Shown here: positions 62,601 to 64,000 of the stretch, one piece after another | Layout: every line of letters starts with the position of its first letter | Position numbering within the stretch: position 1 is the first letter of the stretch | Assembly (NCBI RefSeq): GCF_001888185.1 | Contig: NZ_CP016364.1 | Span: 1,116,001 to 1,180,000, forward strand | DNA: 64,000 nt | Direction of reading: 5' to 3' | DNA from: Phaeobacter porticola | Lineage (GTDB): Bacteria; Pseudomonadota; Alphaproteobacteria; Rhodobacterales; Rhodobacteraceae | The notes under the pieces: model-generated | What the model was told of the DNA's origin: nothing | The model's database searches: none | The model's input: the letters and a program-made list of their open reading frames with translations, nothing else | Position numbers and translations under genes: made by a program

Positions 62601-62630
62601 AAACGCCCCCGCCAAAAACAGCAGGGGCGA
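62601..62630 (-). terminator. Weak intrinsic terminator after metF
   Basis: CGCCCC / GGGGCG stem (62604-62629) with an internal mismatch and short T-tract TTTGTC on the minus strand. It lies about 43 bp past the metF stop. Confidence 0.5.
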
Positions 62631-62671
62631 CAGGATCAGAGGCTAGGAGCGGGCAGGTCGCAGAGCAAGCG

Positions 62672-63541
62672 CTACGCCACGTTCTCCAGTGCGACTTTTG
62701 GTGTGATGCCTAGGGCAAAGCAGACATCGCGGGTCAGCTCGGGGCGGTTCAGCGTGTAGAAATGCAGCTTTTCGACGCCGTTTTCCATCAAGTCAGAGCA
62801 GAGTTCGGTGCAGATTGCAGTCGCTAGCAGATCCTCGCGCCCATCCCGTATGGCCTTTTCAAAGGCGTCTTCGACCCAGGCGGGGATGGTGGTGCCGCAG
62901 CGTTTGGCAAAATTGCGCGCGCCTTTCCAATTCTCAATCGGCAGGATGCCGGGGGTGATGCGACTGGTGTCGATCCCGGCCTTGGCGCAATCATCGCGGA
63001 ACCGAAAAAACGTGTCTGCTTCAAAGAAAAACTGGGTCAGCGCTTCATCCGCGCCGGCGTCCAGTTTGCGTTTCAGCCAGTCTACATCCGCACGGGCGCT
63101 GGTGGCTTCGGGGTGGCGGTCGGGGTAGGCGCCGACACGGATGGAGAATTGATCGCGTTCTGCCAGTGCCGCAATCAGCGCAACCGAATTGGCGTAGCCG
63201 TCGGGGTGCGGTTCAAAGCCAGCGGCCCCTTTGGGCGGATCACCTCGTAGTGCGACGATTTCGCTGACGCCTGCTTCGGCGAATTGATCGGCGATCTCCA
63301 TGGTTTCGGATTTGGTGGCATTTACACAGGTCAGATGCGCCGCCACATTCAACCCGGAAGATTTGTGCAGCGTTGCAACCGCTTCGCGGGTCAGATCACG
63401 GGTGGTGCCGCCTGCACCATAGGTGACAGAGACAAACCGCGGGTCCAGTGGAGCCAGCGTTTGTACGGTGTCCCAGAGCCGAAATGAGGCCTCCAGAGAC
63501 TGCGGGGGGAAGAATTCAAAAGAGATGTCAGGGGTCGTCAT
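62672..63541 (-). CDS. metF: Methylenetetrahydrofolate reductase
   Basis: Reduces 5,10-methylene-THF to 5-methyl-THF for methionine synthesis. A 289-residue TIM-barrel flavoprotein: SFEFFPPQSLEASFRLWDT, RFVSVTYGAGGTTR, HLTCVNATKSE, ALRGDPPKG, TQFFFEADTFFRFRD and GILPIENWKG. It is divergent from a MetR-like regulator and has a perfect MetR box in the gap, so homocysteine-dependent activation is likely. Confidence 0.96.
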   Translation of the reverse strand: MTTPDISFEFFPPQSLEASFRLWDTVQTLAPLDPRFVSVTYGAGGTTRDLTREAVATLHKSSGLNVAAHLTCVNATKSETMEIADQFAEAGVSEIVALRGDPPKGAAGFEPHPDGYANSVALIAALAERDQFSIRVGAYPDRHPEATSARADVDWLKRKLDAGADEALTQFFFEADTFFRFRDDCAKAGIDTSRITPGILPIENWKGARNFAKRCGTTIPAWVEDAFEKAIRDGREDLLATAICTELCSDLMENGVEKLHFYTLNRPELTRDVCFALGITPKVALENVA

Positions 63542-63589
63542 TTAAAAGCGCTCCGCATGATTTCATCTCTTGTTGCATAGCCTGCATTG

Positions 63590-63602
63590 TGAAACAATTT
63601 CA
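63590..63602 (+). promoter_or_regulatory. MetR box between metF and metR
   Basis: TGAAACAATTTCA matches the MetR consensus TGAA-N5-TTCA exactly. It is 49 bp before the metF start and 33 bp before the MetR-like start codon, so it could serve both genes. Confidence 0.8.
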
Positions 63603-63635
63603 TAATACTCAAGAACAACATGAGCGATATGGTAG

Positions 63636-64000
63636 ATGCACATCGAATTCCGACACTTGCGTACGATAAAGGCCATTCACCAGGAAGGCGGGTTGGCGCG
63701 GGCGGCGGATCAGCTGAATATCACCCAGAGCGCACTCAGTCATCAGATCAAGGGGCTGGAGGATCAGGCGGGTGTGGAGCTGTTCCTACGCCGTTCAAAA
63801 CCAATGAAACTGTCGGCGGCGGGGTTGCGGCTGTTGCGGCTGGCCGACCAGGTGTTGCCGCAGGTGGAAGCGATGCAGGCGGAGTTTTCGGCGCTGCGCG
63901 ATGGCAATACCGGGCGGATGTATATCGCGATTGAGTGTCACGCCTGTTTTGAATGGCTGTTCCCGGTGCTGGAGGGCTTGCGCAAGAACTGGGCCGATGT
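63636..64000 (+). CDS. metR: LysR family regulator MetR, cut by the window end
   Basis: The first 121 codons of a LysR-type regulator; the C-terminal ligand domain lies outside the window. The N-terminal helix-turn-helix reads EFRHLRTIKAIHQEGGLARAADQLNITQSALSHQIKGLEDQAGVELFLRRSKPMKLSAAG. The next part (RMYIAIECHACFEWLFPVLEGLRK) matches MetR, with the conserved ECHACF for homocysteine sensing. The divergent metF and the MetR box support the assignment. It opens with ATG at 63636. Confidence 0.92.
   Translation, partial: MHIEFRHLRTIKAIHQEGGLARAADQLNITQSALSHQIKGLEDQAGVELFLRRSKPMKLSAAGLRLLRLADQVLPQVEAMQAEFSALRDGNTGRMYIAIECHACFEWLFPVLEGLRKNWAD

Overview
The window is high-GC, densely coded chromosomal DNA from an alphaproteobacterium, most likely a marine Rhodobacteraceae of the Roseobacter group (Phaeobacter/Ruegeria-like). 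This rests on gene order and protein style: the DUF177-rpmF-plsX-fabH-ihfA-merR block with divergent bamE, the argS-SPOR-nagZ-scpA-scpB run, a long-form dCTP deaminase, a Fur protein lacking the second metal Cys pair, and OlsB. I see no rRNA operon, prophage, insertion sequence, integrase or CRISPR array. One tRNA (Pro, anticodon GGG) is present.

Layout. 1-11.4 kb: an unknown protein cut by the window edge, YetF, ErpA, dGTPase, YciI-like protein, ArgS, SPOR protein, NagZ, ScpA/ScpB, a small conserved-looking protein, Dcd and tRNA-Pro. 11.5-18.8 kb: a MerR-type protein with a roughly 900-residue acidic Ala/Pro-rich tail, IhfA, FabH, PlsX, L32 and DUF177, with BamE divergent. 19-31 kb: OlsB, Uup, sugar O-acetyltransferase, GFA protein, SDR dehydrogenase, GNAT/FemAB-like protein, TyrS, AnmK, cupin, SelO and a DMT transporter. 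31.3-40 kb: RhlE, Fur/Mur, a second DMT transporter, enolase, an AhpD-fold protein, two small lipoproteins, and a nucleoside hydrolase-GrpB-GNAT operon.

40-50 kb (all minus strand): a nitrogen-compound uptake and gamma-glutamylation cluster. It has a polar amino-acid-type ABC transporter (ATPase, binding protein, two permeases), two PuuA-like glutamine synthetase homologues, a PuuD-like class I amidotransferase, a PuuB-like FAD oxidoreductase and a DegT aminotransferase. Three of its transcription units carry the same near-perfect palindrome AATTTGATCAAATT upstream, so they probably form one small regulon. 50-52 kb: an overlapping TerB-TerB-PhnD-like operon whose binding-protein homologue has no signal peptide, then DUF1330. 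52.5-64 kb: ValS, an Lrp regulator divergent from an ornithine/lysine decarboxylase with inverted repeats between them, an orphan form II CoxL-like molybdenum hydroxylase subunit coupled to a DUF2235 hydrolase, a GNAT, a thioesterase, MetF, and the start of a divergent MetR with a perfect MetR box between the two.

How the genes work together. Polyamine or amine nitrogen is a recurring theme: putrescine could be made by the decarboxylase and gamma-glutamylated for breakdown by the 41-50 kb cluster. Regulatory DNA can be read for several units: tandem LacI-type operators before eno, the MetR box, the Lrp-like repeats and the GATC palindromes. Several long hairpins without a U-tract lie just after genes, beside ordinary intrinsic terminators. 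The least explained items are the giant-tailed MerR protein, the TerB/PhnD operon, the CoxL/DUF2235 pair and the shared palindrome regulon.
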